From NCBI RefSeq assembly GCF_000716785.1, contig NZ_JNYY01000005.1, positions 186,001-250,000 on the forward strand: a DNA stretch of 64,000 bases, given 5' to 3'. Under the pieces are notes generated by a model. That model was not told where the DNA came from, made no database searches, and saw only the letters and a list, made by a program, of their open reading frames with translations. Each line of letters begins with the position of its first letter. Position 1 is the stretch's first letter. This stretch comes from Amycolatopsis vancoresmycina. Its GTDB lineage: Bacteria > Actinomycetota > Actinomycetes > Mycobacteriales > Pseudonocardiaceae. A program made the translations under genes and the position numbers. Shown here piece by piece: positions 51,627 to 59,664 of the stretch.

Positions 51627-52637
51627 TCAAGACCGGCGGCGGCCACCCAGCCACGCCAGCAGCGCACCCGCGCTGAAGGCACCGGCGACGGCGCCGAAGC
51701 CGGGTCCACGCTGCACGGTGACGCTCTGCTCGAGCCGTACCGGCGGCGGAGGCGCGACGACCGTGCGCTGGTTCTCCTTCGCCGTCGCGGTCCACGCCGT
51801 GACGAGCAGGAGGAAGCGCGACACGAGGTTGGCGAACACCAGCAGGCCGATGACCGGCCCGAAGAGGGCGAACGCGGGCGAGTTCGTCACGCTGGCGAGG
51901 TAGAAGGTGGCCGCCTGCTGCAGGATGACGAACCCGACGGAGGCGAACACGGCGCCCTTCACGGCACTGCGCAGCGCCACGCGCTCCCGGGGCAGGCGGG
52001 CGATCACCCAGAGGAAGACGAGGGTGTTGGCGAGCAGGCCGAGCACGATCGTCGCCACCCGGAGCAGGAAGTTCGCCCAGGCGGCCTGGTCGAGGTCGAC
52101 CAGCTTGAGCAGGAAGCGCCCGACCCCGCCGCCGACCGCGGTCAGCGCGAACGACACGACGAGTGCGATCCCGAGCCCGACCAGCGCGACGAGGTCCTTG
52201 GCCGTCTGCTTGACGAACGGCTGCGACTGCTTCTCCTGCCCCCACTGCGCGGTGAGCGCGTCGCGGAGGTTGGCCATCCAGCCGATGCCGGAGTAGAGGG
52301 CGATGAGCAGACCGAAGATCCCGACCCCGCTGCCGGACTTGAGCGCGGCGTCGACGATGCCGGTCACCAGGGGCTGCAGGCCGGTCGGCACCGACTGCTT
52401 GATGCTGTCGGAGATCTGCCGGATGATCCCCGGGTCGTTGCCGACGGCCAGCCCGACGACGGCGAAGGCGACCATCAGGATCGGGATGACCGACAGCACG
52501 CTGAAGTAGGTGATGGCGGCGGCGTAGTGGTTGCCGTACCGCTCGGTGAAGGCGTCGTTGGCCCGGATCAGGTGGTCGAGCCACGGGTACTTCCGCTTCA
52601 ACCGCGGAAGCAGCTTTTCCTTCTCTTCTTTCGCCAC
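51627..52637 (-). CDS. YihY/virulence factor BrkB-family membrane protein
   Basis: This 336-aa protein has six membrane helices in the YihY pattern: HYAAAITYFSVLSVIPILMVAFA, SGIGWMANLRDALTAQWG, then late FGPVIGLLVFANLVSRFLLLVTAWTAT. The charged N-terminus MAKEEKEKLLPRLKRKYPW is cytoplasmic. The role is uncertain; it is not a ribonuclease despite older labels. Confidence 0.9.
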   Translation of the reverse strand: MAKEEKEKLLPRLKRKYPWLDHLIRANDAFTERYGNHYAAAITYFSVLSVIPILMVAFAVVGLAVGNDPGIIRQISDSIKQSVPTGLQPLVTGIVDAALKSGSGVGIFGLLIALYSGIGWMANLRDALTAQWGQEKQSQPFVKQTAKDLVALVGLGIALVVSFALTAVGGGVGRFLLKLVDLDQAAWANFLLRVATIVLGLLANTLVFLWVIARLPRERVALRSAVKGAVFASVGFVILQQAATFYLASVTNSPAFALFGPVIGLLVFANLVSRFLLLVTAWTATAKENQRTVVAPPPPVRLEQSVTVQRGPGFGAVAGAFSAGALLAWLGGRRRS

Positions 52638-52698
52638 CGTGAAACGCTAACCACGGGGTGTGCCCCCCGCAACGCGAGCGGCCGGCGCGGGGGAAGGT

Positions 52699-53199
52699 TC
52701 ACGTGATGGAGGCGAGCAGCGCGGGGTAGGCGTCCACCGCGGTCAGCACCGGCGTCCCGCGGCTCGCACTGAACGCGGCGACCGCCTCGCAAGCCCCGTC
52801 CCACTCCCGCTCGGTCAACGGCGAGGCCGACTCGATCTCCGACGGACCGCGGGCCGCGAAGCGGCGACGGACCACCTCGCGTCCCGGCAGCAACACCACC
52901 TCGTGGAACGTCGCCCCGCACTCGGCCGCCAGCGCTTCGAGGCGTTCCGGGAACCCTGGCCGGGCCACCAGTTGCGGCACCACCACGTCGTGGCCCGCGC
53001 CGAGGTGCGTCCGGGCAGCCGCCAGGGCGATTTCCGGGGCCAGCAGGCCGGCTTCGCCCGGAGAAGTGCGCCAGCCACCGAGCATCGCGCGGATCCGGTC
53101 CACGTCCAACGCCAGCGCAGGGGGATGGTCGTCGGCGTAGCGCCGGGCGAGCGTCGACTTGCCGCTGCCCGGCGGGCCGTTGACCAGGATCAGCTTCAC
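52699..53199 (-). CDS. P-loop AAA-type kinase
   Basis: This 166-aa protein has Walker A GPPGSGKST (about 8-16), a second motif LALDVDRIRAMLGGW and a lid-like Arg region REVVRRRFAARG. It looks like a small-molecule kinase of the adenylate/shikimate/tunicamycin-resistance class. GTG 53199 overlaps the trpS stop (GTGA). The substrate is unknown. Confidence 0.8.
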   Translation of the reverse strand: MKLILVNGPPGSGKSTLARRYADDHPPALALDVDRIRAMLGGWRTSPGEAGLLAPEIALAAARTHLGAGHDVVVPQLVARPGFPERLEALAAECGATFHEVVLLPGREVVRRRFAARGPSEIESASPLTEREWDGACEAVAAFSASRGTPVLTAVDAYPALLASIT

Positions 53200-54230
53200 C
53201 GCACCGGCGGCAGGAACCCGATCCGCTGGTAGGTCCGGGCCAGCGTCTTCGACGCCACTTCGCGCGCGCGTTCGGCACCCGCGGCGAGGACCTTGTCCAG
53301 CTCCGCCGTATCGTCCAAATAGGACTTGGCGCGTTCCTGGATCGGCGTCACCCACTCGACGAACACCTCGCCGAGGTCCTTCTTCAGGTCGCCGTAGCCC
53401 TTGCCCTCGTACGCCGCTTCGAGGTCCGCGATCGTGCGGTCGGTCAGCGCCGAGTAGATGGTCAGCAGGTTCGACACGCCGGCCTTGTTCTCGGTGTCGA
53501 ACTTGACCTCGCGGCCGGTGTCGGTGACCGCCGAGCGGATCTTCTTCGCCGAGCGCTTCGGGTCCTCGAGCAGCTCGATGATGCCGTTGACGTTCGACGC
53601 CGACTTGCTCATCTTGGCCGTCGGTTCCTGCAGGTCGTAGATCTTCGCCGTGTCCTTGATGATGTACGGCTCGGGCACCACGAACGTCTTGCCCAGCCGG
53701 TTGTTGAAGCGCTGCGCGAGGTCGCGCGTCAGCTCGAGGTGCTGGCGCTGGTCCTCGCCGACCGGGACGGCGTCGGCCTGGTAGAGCAGGATGTCCGCGG
53801 CCTGCAGGACCGGGTAGGTGAACAGGCCGACGCTGGAGCGGTCGGACCCCTGCTTCGCGGACTTGTCCTTGAACTGCGTCATCCGGCCGGCCTCGCCGAA
53901 GCCGGTCTGGCATTCGAGGACCCAGCTCAGCTGGGCGTGCTCCGGGACGTGGCTCTGCACGAACAGGGCGCTGCGCTGCGGGTCGATGCCGATGGCGAGC
54001 AGCTGCGCCGCGGACACGCGGGTGCGCTGGCGCAGCACCTTCGGGTCCTGCTCGACGGTGATCGCGTGCAGGTCGACCACGCTGTAGAACGTCTCGTGCG
54101 TGTCCTGCAGCTTCACCCACTGGCGCAGGGCGCCGAGGTAGTTGCCGAGGTGGAACGAGTCGGCGGTCGGCTGGATCCCGGACAGGACCCGCGGACGGCG
54201 CTCTGCTGCGACGGTCTGCTCTTCGGCCAC
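53196..54230 (-). CDS. trpS: Tryptophanyl-tRNA synthetase
   Basis: This 344-aa class I synthetase has the HIGH-like motif FHLGNY (26-31) in a PTADSFHLGNYLGAL context, and KMSKS late in the Rossmann domain. GEDQRQHLELTRDLAQRFN is the tryptophan/ATP-binding signature. GTG 54230 starts VAEEQTV. It is co-transcribed with the P-loop kinase. Confidence 0.97.
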   Translation of the reverse strand: MAEEQTVAAERRPRVLSGIQPTADSFHLGNYLGALRQWVKLQDTHETFYSVVDLHAITVEQDPKVLRQRTRVSAAQLLAIGIDPQRSALFVQSHVPEHAQLSWVLECQTGFGEAGRMTQFKDKSAKQGSDRSSVGLFTYPVLQAADILLYQADAVPVGEDQRQHLELTRDLAQRFNNRLGKTFVVPEPYIIKDTAKIYDLQEPTAKMSKSASNVNGIIELLEDPKRSAKKIRSAVTDTGREVKFDTENKAGVSNLLTIYSALTDRTIADLEAAYEGKGYGDLKKDLGEVFVEWVTPIQERAKSYLDDTAELDKVLAAGAERAREVASKTLARTYQRIGFLPPVR

Positions 54231-54276
54231 GCCGGGATTCTTCCAGGCCGGGCCGGCCGGCGGGCGGCGAGGGCCC

Positions 54277-54675
54277 TCAGGCGTGCGGACGCTGCGCCAG
54301 GAACGGGCGCGTCGGCGTGACGTCGGGGTCGGCGAGGACGGCTTCGGCCATCGCGGTGACCGGGCCCGGGAGGTCCGGCAGGACGGGCGCGATCGGCCCG
54401 GCTTCGGGCAGCACCGCGGCGGCCCGGGTCTTGCGGCGCTGCCGCAGCACACCGAGCGTCATGCCGACGATGCCGAGCGCGACGGCGACCAGCCCGACCG
54501 GGCCGAGCACCCCGAAGGTCTCGGCGTTGGTGTCGGCCTGCGCGATCGTCGTGACCGCGGCGAACGCGCTGCCGCCGCCGGCCAGGAGCAGGCCGGCCGG
54601 GACGAGCGCGACGACCGCGGCCGCGCGGAAACCGCGCAGCGTGGACCGCAACAGGGTTCGACCTGGGTTGCGCAC
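54277..54675 (-). CDS. Small secreted/membrane protein, unknown
   Basis: This 132-aa protein has a signal-peptide-like N-terminus (VRNPGRTLLRSTLRGFRAAAVVALVPAGLLLAGGGSAFA, cleavage near 39) and one later membrane helix (about 54-78, LGPVGLVAVALGIVGMTLGVL), then a Pro/Ala-rich tail. GGAGG lies 7 bases before the GTG. It lies 46 bases upstream of trpS. No family was recognised. Confidence 0.7.
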   Translation of the reverse strand: MRNPGRTLLRSTLRGFRAAAVVALVPAGLLLAGGGSAFAAVTTIAQADTNAETFGVLGPVGLVAVALGIVGMTLGVLRQRRKTRAAAVLPEAGPIAPVLPDLPGPVTAMAEAVLADPDVTPTRPFLAQRPHA

Positions 54676-55093
54676 CGGAGTGCCTCCCGCGAGTGACGAG
54701 CGAAACGCTCACCCATCCGAGTGAGACGCTGCATGCTACTGGTCAGAAAACTACCGAGCGTGTCAAGACCTGCCGGTACTGATCAACTCGGAAGCGAGGG
54801 TAGCGCTCATCCGGTAATACGCTCCGGGCGCCCCCACGGTTCACTCCGATCACCTGACCGGGTGGCGCTGCTACTACCCGCAGTAGAGCGTGACCGGAGA
54901 GTGTCCGATTGGGTGTCACCCGTCTTTCGCAGCGATCGCTCACGCTGCGACATTCGCCGCAACCCGGGCTACTCCGATCGCGTCCTCCTGTTCGGAAAAC
55001 TTTTCACCGGATAGTGATTGGTCTATACCTCTTGGAGTAACCCTTCGGCCCGGCCGGACCGCGCACGGCCGGCGTGCACCAGAGGAGTTCCCG
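54676..55093. other. Intergenic region upstream of chitinase
   Basis: About 418 bases between divergent genes have no supported ORF. The right end holds the DasR-like box at 55017 and the AGAGGAG ribosome site. The left part is less GC-rich, with CAGAAAACTACC, and is unremarkable. Confidence 0.5.
55017..55032. promoter_or_regulatory. DasR-responsive element (dre)-like site
   Basis: ATTGGTCTATACCTCT matches the published dre consensus ACTGGTCTAGACCACT at 13 of 16 positions, with the TGGTCTA-ACC core intact. It lies 61 bases before the chitinase ATG. DasR represses chitin/GlcNAc genes in actinomycetes. Confidence 0.65.
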
Positions 55094-55804
55094 ATGTCGA
55101 TCCCCCGTTTCCTGAAGCGCGCCGGCGTGGCGATGAGCGCGCTCGCCGCAGCTATCGCGCTGGTCGCGCCGACCGCGTCGGCCGCGTCCTTCGTGGTCGG
55201 CGAAGCCCAGTTCGAGCAGATGTTCCCGGGCCGCAACGCCTTCTACACCTACGGCGGCCTCACCGCGGCCCTCTCGGCGTACCCGGGCTTCGCCACCACC
55301 GGCGACGACACGGTGCAGAAGCAGGAAGCCGCCGCGTTCCTGGCCAACGTCAGCCACGAAACCGGCGGCCTGGTGTACGTCGTCGAGCAGAACACGGCGA
55401 ACTACCCGCACTACTGCGACACGAGCCAGCCCTACGGCTGCCCGGCGGGCACGGCCGCCTACTACGGCCGCGGCCCGATCCAGCTGAGCTGGAACTTCAA
55501 CTACAAGGCGGCGGGCGACGCGCTCGGCATCGACCTGCTGGGCAACCCGTACCTGGTCGAGCAGGACACGGCGGTCGCGTGGAAGACCGGGCTCTGGTAC
55601 TGGAACACCCAGAGCGGCCCGGGCACGATGACGCCGCACGACGCGATGGTGAACGGCCGCGGGTTCGGCGAGACGATCCGCAGCATCAACGGTTCCCTGG
55701 AGTGCAACGGCGGCAACCCGGCCCAGGTCCAGAGCCGGATCGACCTGTACACGCGCTTCGCGGGGATCCTCGGGGTCCCGACGGGCGGCAGCCTGTCCTG
55801 CTGA
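55094..55804 (+). CDS. Secreted GH19 chitinase
   Basis: This 236-aa protein has a signal peptide (about 1-31). The catalytic domain has the GH19 acid E89 in SHETGG and second Glu E98 in VVEQN. The YYGRGPIQLSWNFNYKAAG segment and a C-terminal disulfide pair (SLECNGGN and the terminal GSLSC) are typical. No chitin-binding module is present, so it is the catalytic domain alone. AGGAG precedes the ATG. Control by DasR is predicted from the upstream box. Confidence 0.95.
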   Translation: MSIPRFLKRAGVAMSALAAAIALVAPTASAASFVVGEAQFEQMFPGRNAFYTYGGLTAALSAYPGFATTGDDTVQKQEAAAFLANVSHETGGLVYVVEQNTANYPHYCDTSQPYGCPAGTAAYYGRGPIQLSWNFNYKAAGDALGIDLLGNPYLVEQDTAVAWKTGLWYWNTQSGPGTMTPHDAMVNGRGFGETIRSINGSLECNGGNPAQVQSRIDLYTRFAGILGVPTGGSLSC

Positions 55805-55812
55805 GCGCGGCC

Positions 55813-56622
55813 CTACCGGGGGAAGTCGATGTCGTAGGTGGCGGTGACGGGAGCGTGGTCGGACCACCGCTGGTCGTAGGCCGCGGCCCGTTCGACCACG
55901 ACGTCGACGACCTTCTCGGCGAGGCCGGGCGTCGCGAGCTGGCAGTCGATGCGCCAGCCGGAGTCGTTGTCGAAGGCTTGGCCGCGGTAGGACCACCAGG
56001 TGTAGGGCCCGGGGCCGTCGGGGTCGAGGCGGCGCTGGACGTCGGTGAAGCCGGCCTCGGCGTAGACGCGGCCGAGCCAGGCGCGTTCCTCGGGGAGGAA
56101 GCCGGAGTTCTTCCGGTTGCCGCGCCAGTTCTTCAGGTCGACGGTGTCGTAGGCGATGTTCCAGTCCCCGACGACAAGCGCCTCCCGCCCGCCCGCGGCG
56201 GCTTTCGCCCGCAGTTCGCCGAGGTAGGGCAGGAAGGCGGCCATGAAGCGTTCTTTTTCGTCCTGCCGATCGGTACCGACGTCCCCGCTGGGCAGGTAGA
56301 GACTGGCGACGACGACGTTCGGCAGGTGGACTTCGAGGTACCGTCCGGAGTCTTCGAACTCGGGTTTCCCGAAGCCGACCCGGACTTCCTCGGGCTCGAC
56401 GCGGCTGTAGACGGCAACACCGTTGCGCCCCTTGAGAGAGGAGGGGGCGTGCACGGCGAACCACCCATCGGGTTCGACGACGGAGGCGGGAAGCTGACTG
56501 GCTTCGGCGCGCACCTCTTGGCAGGCAACAACATCGGCTTCGGTGGCGGCGAGCCACTCGACAAAGCCCTTTTTGGCGGCGGCGCGGAGCCCGTTGACGT
56601 TCACGGTGGACACGGTCAGCAC
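55813..56622 (-). CDS. xth: Exodeoxyribonuclease III
   Basis: This 269-aa AP endonuclease/3'-5' exonuclease has metal and catalytic motifs NVNGLRAAAKKGF, CQEVRAE (Glu), SGRYLEVHLPNV, VGDWNIAYD (Asp/Asn) and WSDHAPVTATYD (final Asp-His). GTG 56622 (VLTVSTVNVNG) is preferred from family starts; GTG 56631 would add three residues. It acts in base-excision repair. Confidence 0.93.
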   Translation of the reverse strand: MLTVSTVNVNGLRAAAKKGFVEWLAATEADVVACQEVRAEASQLPASVVEPDGWFAVHAPSSLKGRNGVAVYSRVEPEEVRVGFGKPEFEDSGRYLEVHLPNVVVASLYLPSGDVGTDRQDEKERFMAAFLPYLGELRAKAAAGGREALVVGDWNIAYDTVDLKNWRGNRKNSGFLPEERAWLGRVYAEAGFTDVQRRLDPDGPGPYTWWSYRGQAFDNDSGWRIDCQLATPGLAEKVVDVVVERAAAYDQRWSDHAPVTATYDIDFPR

Positions 56623-56723
56623 GCAGTCCACGCTACCGGCCGGGGTGGTGGCGCCCGGCCATCGGGGCTGGTGCCGCGGTTGCGCAGTCCGAGGCAGGCG
56701 CGGTTTCTGCCAGACTTCGGCGC

Positions 56724-57482
56724 ATGGGTGACGAGGTGAGCCGGCTGACCGTGCTCGGCAGTTGCGGCGCCTGGCCGGAGCCCGGCCGGGCGTGCGCCGG
56801 TTTCCTGTTGGCGCACAAGGGCTTCCGCGTCGTGCTCGACCTCGGTTACGGGGCGGCCTCGCGGTTGTTCACGCACTGCCGGGACCGGCTGCCGGACGCG
56901 GTGGTCGTGACGCACGAGCACCCCGACCACTGCGCCGACGTCAGCGCACTCGGACGCGCCTGGCACTACACGGTCCAGGTCGCCACCCCCTCGTCGAGGC
57001 TGCCGCTGCACTGCACACCCGGCACCACCCGGCGGCTCGAGGCGATGGAGCCGCGCCCGCACCCGGCGACCCTGTTCGACGTGCGCGACCTCGCCGAGCC
57101 GGCCGAGATCGGGCCGTTCCGCATGACGCCGTACGCGTTGCCGCACCACCAGCCGAACTTCGGCGTGCGCCTGACCGCGCCCGGGCTGACGGTCGCCTAC
57201 ACGGGCGACACGGGACCGTCCCCGCGGCTGGCCGAGCTGGGCCGCGACGCGGACCTGTTCATCTGCGACGCAACCCTCCGAACGCCACCTCCGCGGGGCG
57301 AGCCCCGCTACCTGATGACGGCCGCCGAGGCAGGCCACTGGGCGGCTGAGGCCGGAGCACGGAGACTCCTCCTCACCCACTTCTGGCCGGGCACGGACCG
57401 AACGGCCGCGGCCGACGAGGCCCGCGCCGAGTTCGGCGGCGAGGTGCTGGTCGCGGAAGAGGATCTCGTCCTGGAGCTCTGA
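56724..57482 (+). CDS. MBL-fold metallo-hydrolase (RNase Z-like)
   Basis: This 252-aa protein has the dinuclear-zinc motif THEHPDHCAD (about 63-72), YTGDTGPS (about 154-161) with the bridging Asp, and LLLTHFWPG late. The N-terminal LTVLGSCGAWPEPGRACAGFLL is typical of the RNase Z/arylsulfatase-like group in actinobacteria. The substrate is unknown. ATG 56724 is used; GTG 56736 is an alternative. Confidence 0.88.
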   Translation: MGDEVSRLTVLGSCGAWPEPGRACAGFLLAHKGFRVVLDLGYGAASRLFTHCRDRLPDAVVVTHEHPDHCADVSALGRAWHYTVQVATPSSRLPLHCTPGTTRRLEAMEPRPHPATLFDVRDLAEPAEIGPFRMTPYALPHHQPNFGVRLTAPGLTVAYTGDTGPSPRLAELGRDADLFICDATLRTPPPRGEPRYLMTAAEAGHWAAEAGARRLLLTHFWPGTDRTAAADEARAEFGGEVLVAEEDLVLEL

Positions 57483-57985
57483 GCTCGGCCGCGGGCTCCC
57501 CCAGCCCGGCCGCTCAGGCGACCTCGCTCCGGCAGCTCCCCGCCTCACCAATCCGGTCGGCCAGGCATCCCGGCCCCGGCAGTCCCCAGGCACCCAAGCG
57601 CCCAGGACCAAGCCGCCAGGGTCCCCCAGCCCGGCGGCTCAGGCTCCCCAGCCCGAACACCACCCAGCCAACCCCGCAGCCACCGCCGGATCTCCGCCCC
57701 GCGCTCCGACCCCCGTCCAAGCGCGATCCCCAGCCTCGACCCAACCGGCCCCGGACCCGGCCCCAAGCCCGCGAGACTCCCCCTGGAGACCCCGCGGACC
57801 CACCGCATCCAGCCCTGCCGCATTCAGTTGTCGCCCACCCCCGGGCGTCTCCTCCTCCCCGGCGACCCACGCCGCCACCTGCGGTTTCTCGACCTGATCA
57901 GTTCTAGCACCCACCACCGACAAAAACCGGCCCTTGACCCCGAAAGCTACGAACATTAGCTTTAAAGCTATGAAGAGTAGCCACC
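57483..57985. other. Non-coding gap with short direct repeats
   Basis: About 500 bases are C-rich on this strand and contain no supported gene. A 23-base segment (TCCCCCAGCCCGGC then GCTCAGGC) occurs at 57497 and, with one change, at 57622; a third partial copy starts near 57645. The right end holds the TetR promoter and operator half-sites. Confidence 0.55.
57943..57970. promoter_or_regulatory. TetR operator: three TAGCTTT half-sites
   Basis: AAAGCTA (57943-57949) is followed by the 14-bp perfect palindrome TAGCTTTAAAGCTA (57957-57970). This gives three half-sites just upstream of the TetR gene. Autoregulation is the likely role. Confidence 0.55.
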
Positions 57986-58561
57986 ATGTCCCCTAGAGCC
58001 GGCCTGACCACCGACGCCGTGGTCGAGCTCGCCGTCAAGATCCTCGACGAAGGCGGGCCCGGTGAGCTCACCCTCGCCAAGGTCGCCGAACACGCCGGTG
58101 TTGCCGCGCCCTCGCTCTACAAGCACGTCAAGAACCTCGCCGACCTGCGGCGGCTGATCGATCTGCGGGTCGTCCGGGAAATGGCCGACGCCCTCCGGAC
58201 CGCCGCCACCGGGCGGGAACGCGGGGCCGCCGTCGGCGCCCTCGCCGACGCCTACCGCGACTACCTGCAGAACCACCCGCACCGCACCGGGGCCCTCACC
58301 GCCGCTCCGGACCGCGCCGACGACGAACTCAGCCGAGCCACCCACGCCGTCGCCGAGGTCGTCTTCGCCGTGCTGAGGCCCTTCGGCTTCGACCACGCCC
58401 AGGCCGTGCACGCGACCCGCTGCCTCCGCGCCGCTGTGCACGGCTTCGCCGGGCTCGAAGCGTCCGGTGGCTTCGGGCGCCCCGAAGACGTCGACGAAAG
58501 CTTCGAAGTCCTCAAAACCATGCTCGTACAGGGCCTCACGAACTACTCGGAGCAGAAATGA
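57986..58561 (+). CDS. TetR-family regulator with WHG-type C-domain
   Basis: This 191-aa protein has helix-turn-helix LTLAKVAEHAGVAAPSLYKHVKNLADLRRLIDL (about 25-57). The C-terminal ligand domain has the TetR_C_33/WHG pattern (AVHGFAGLEASGGFG). Its stop overlaps the next tiny ORF (ATGA). It probably represses the membrane genes downstream and itself. Confidence 0.92.
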   Translation: MSPRAGLTTDAVVELAVKILDEGGPGELTLAKVAEHAGVAAPSLYKHVKNLADLRRLIDLRVVREMADALRTAATGRERGAAVGALADAYRDYLQNHPHRTGALTAAPDRADDELSRATHAVAEVVFAVLRPFGFDHAQAVHATRCLRAAVHGFAGLEASGGFGRPEDVDESFEVLKTMLVQGLTNYSEQK

Positions 58562-58644
58562 GCTTCCTTCTCGCCGTACTCCTCTTCACCGTCGGGCTCG
58601 GCGTGCTCGACGCCCGCTTCCCCTGGACGGAGGCCCGCCGATGA
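58558..58644 (+). CDS. 28-residue membrane micropeptide
   Basis: The ORF encodes MSFLLAVLLFTVGLGVLDAR followed by FPWTEARR. It is a single hydrophobic helix with a basic end. It is joined by 4-base ATGA overlaps to the TetR gene upstream and the DUF457-like gene downstream, so ribosomes would translate it in passing. Length is below normal annotation limits. Function is unknown. Confidence 0.55.
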   Translation: MSFLLAVLLFTVGLGVLDARFPWTEARR

Positions 58645-59189
58645 TCGCCGGGCACTTCGGGCTGGCCGCCGCCGTCAAGGCGGGCCGCCCGGCCATTCCC
58701 GTCTGGACGCTCATGCTCGCCACGGCCTGGCTCGACGTCGTCTTCGTGCCGCTCTACCTCAGCGGCATCGAGACGGTCGACGGCGAGGGCTACGGCGGTG
58801 GCGTCATCCACGCCGACTACACGCACTCCCTCGTCGGTGCGCTCGTGCTCGCCGCGCTCTTCGGCGTCGTCGCGAGCAGGTGGCTCGGCCGCGAGGCCGG
58901 CCTGGTCCTCGGCGGCGTGGTGTTCTCGCACTGGCTGCTCGACCTCGTCGTGCACCGCGCCGACCTGCCGATCCTGCCCGGCAACGCCGGCGACCTGCCG
59001 ACGTTCGGCTTCGGGCTCTGGCGGCTGCCCGCCGTCTCGGCCGTCGTCGAACTGCTGATGCTGGCCGTCGGCATCGGCCTCTACTGGCGCGCCGCCGCGA
59101 AACGCGACCCGAAACGCGCCCGGACGCTGGGCCTGTCGGCCGCGGCCTTCGGCGTCGTCACCCTCGCGGCCGATCTACTGGGCGTCTAG
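58641..59189 (+). CDS. Membrane protein, DUF457/YdjM-like
   Basis: This 182-aa protein has four to five membrane helices. The His/Asp-rich motifs HFGLAAAV, HADYTHSLVG and SHWLLDLVVHRADLPILPG resemble the membrane-bound metal-dependent hydrolase group (YdjM/DUF457). The ATG overlaps the 28-aa ORF. Its 3' end touches the convergent SH3-like gene (4-base overlap). Confidence 0.75.
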   Translation: MIAGHFGLAAAVKAGRPAIPVWTLMLATAWLDVVFVPLYLSGIETVDGEGYGGGVIHADYTHSLVGALVLAALFGVVASRWLGREAGLVLGGVVFSHWLLDLVVHRADLPILPGNAGDLPTFGFGLWRLPAVSAVVELLMLAVGIGLYWRAAAKRDPKRARTLGLSAAAFGVVTLAADLLGV

Positions 59190-59482
59190 CAAGCGGAGCC
59201 GGCGACGGGCTGGGTGAAGGCCGCGGCCACCCACTTGTCGTCGGCCACCTTGCGGAAGCCGTTCTGGACGCCCGGCATCGCGTCGAACTGGGCGTCACGC
59301 AGGTACTTGCCGACGATCTTGGCGTTGCCGTCCGCCGATTCGCGGGCGTTCAGGACGTCCGCCGTCACCGTCACCTTGCAGCCGGTGGCCGAGGCGCCCG
59401 AAGCCTGCTTGCCGGTGTTCATGGCGTACACGATGACGACCAGGACGAGCGCGCCCAAGATGAGCAGAGTCTTCTTCGACAT
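59186..59482 (-). CDS. Membrane-anchored SH3-like (SH3b) protein
   Basis: This 98-aa protein has one N-terminal membrane helix (about 4-20), then a bacterial SH3 domain: VTADVLNARESADGNAKIVGKYLRDAQFDAM and a C-terminal KWVAAAF. GGAGGAAGGC precedes the ATG. SH3b domains often bind peptidoglycan; that role is inferred. Confidence 0.8.
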   Translation of the reverse strand: MSKKTLLILGALVLVVIVYAMNTGKQASGASATGCKVTVTADVLNARESADGNAKIVGKYLRDAQFDAMPGVQNGFRKVADDKWVAAAFTQPVAGSAC

Positions 59483-59613
59483 GCCTTCCTCCAACCGCCG
59501 GCCCCATCCCCCGCCAAGGGTAGGCAATCCTTTACCCGGACGGACAGCGCCGGACGCAGCAACCACCCGGAGGCGCCAGCGGCGCCCGCCGGAGGTGACA
59601 CGGCGTGATCAAG

Positions 59614-59651
59614 CGAACGCCCCCTCCCCGGCGAACCGGGAAGGGGGCGTT
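59614..59651 (-). terminator. Hairpin terminator of icd
   Basis: GAACGCCCCCTCCCCGG pairs with CCGGGAAGGGGGCGTTC (one mismatch, CGAA loop), 13 bases beyond the icd stop. Confidence 0.8.
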
Positions 59652-59664
59652 CACCGAAGGGAAC

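Noticed and set aside
57514..57956. Minus-strand Gly/Arg-rich frames in the gap before the TetR gene
   Set aside because: Low-complexity translation, no ribosome site, and C-rich repeats explain the openness.
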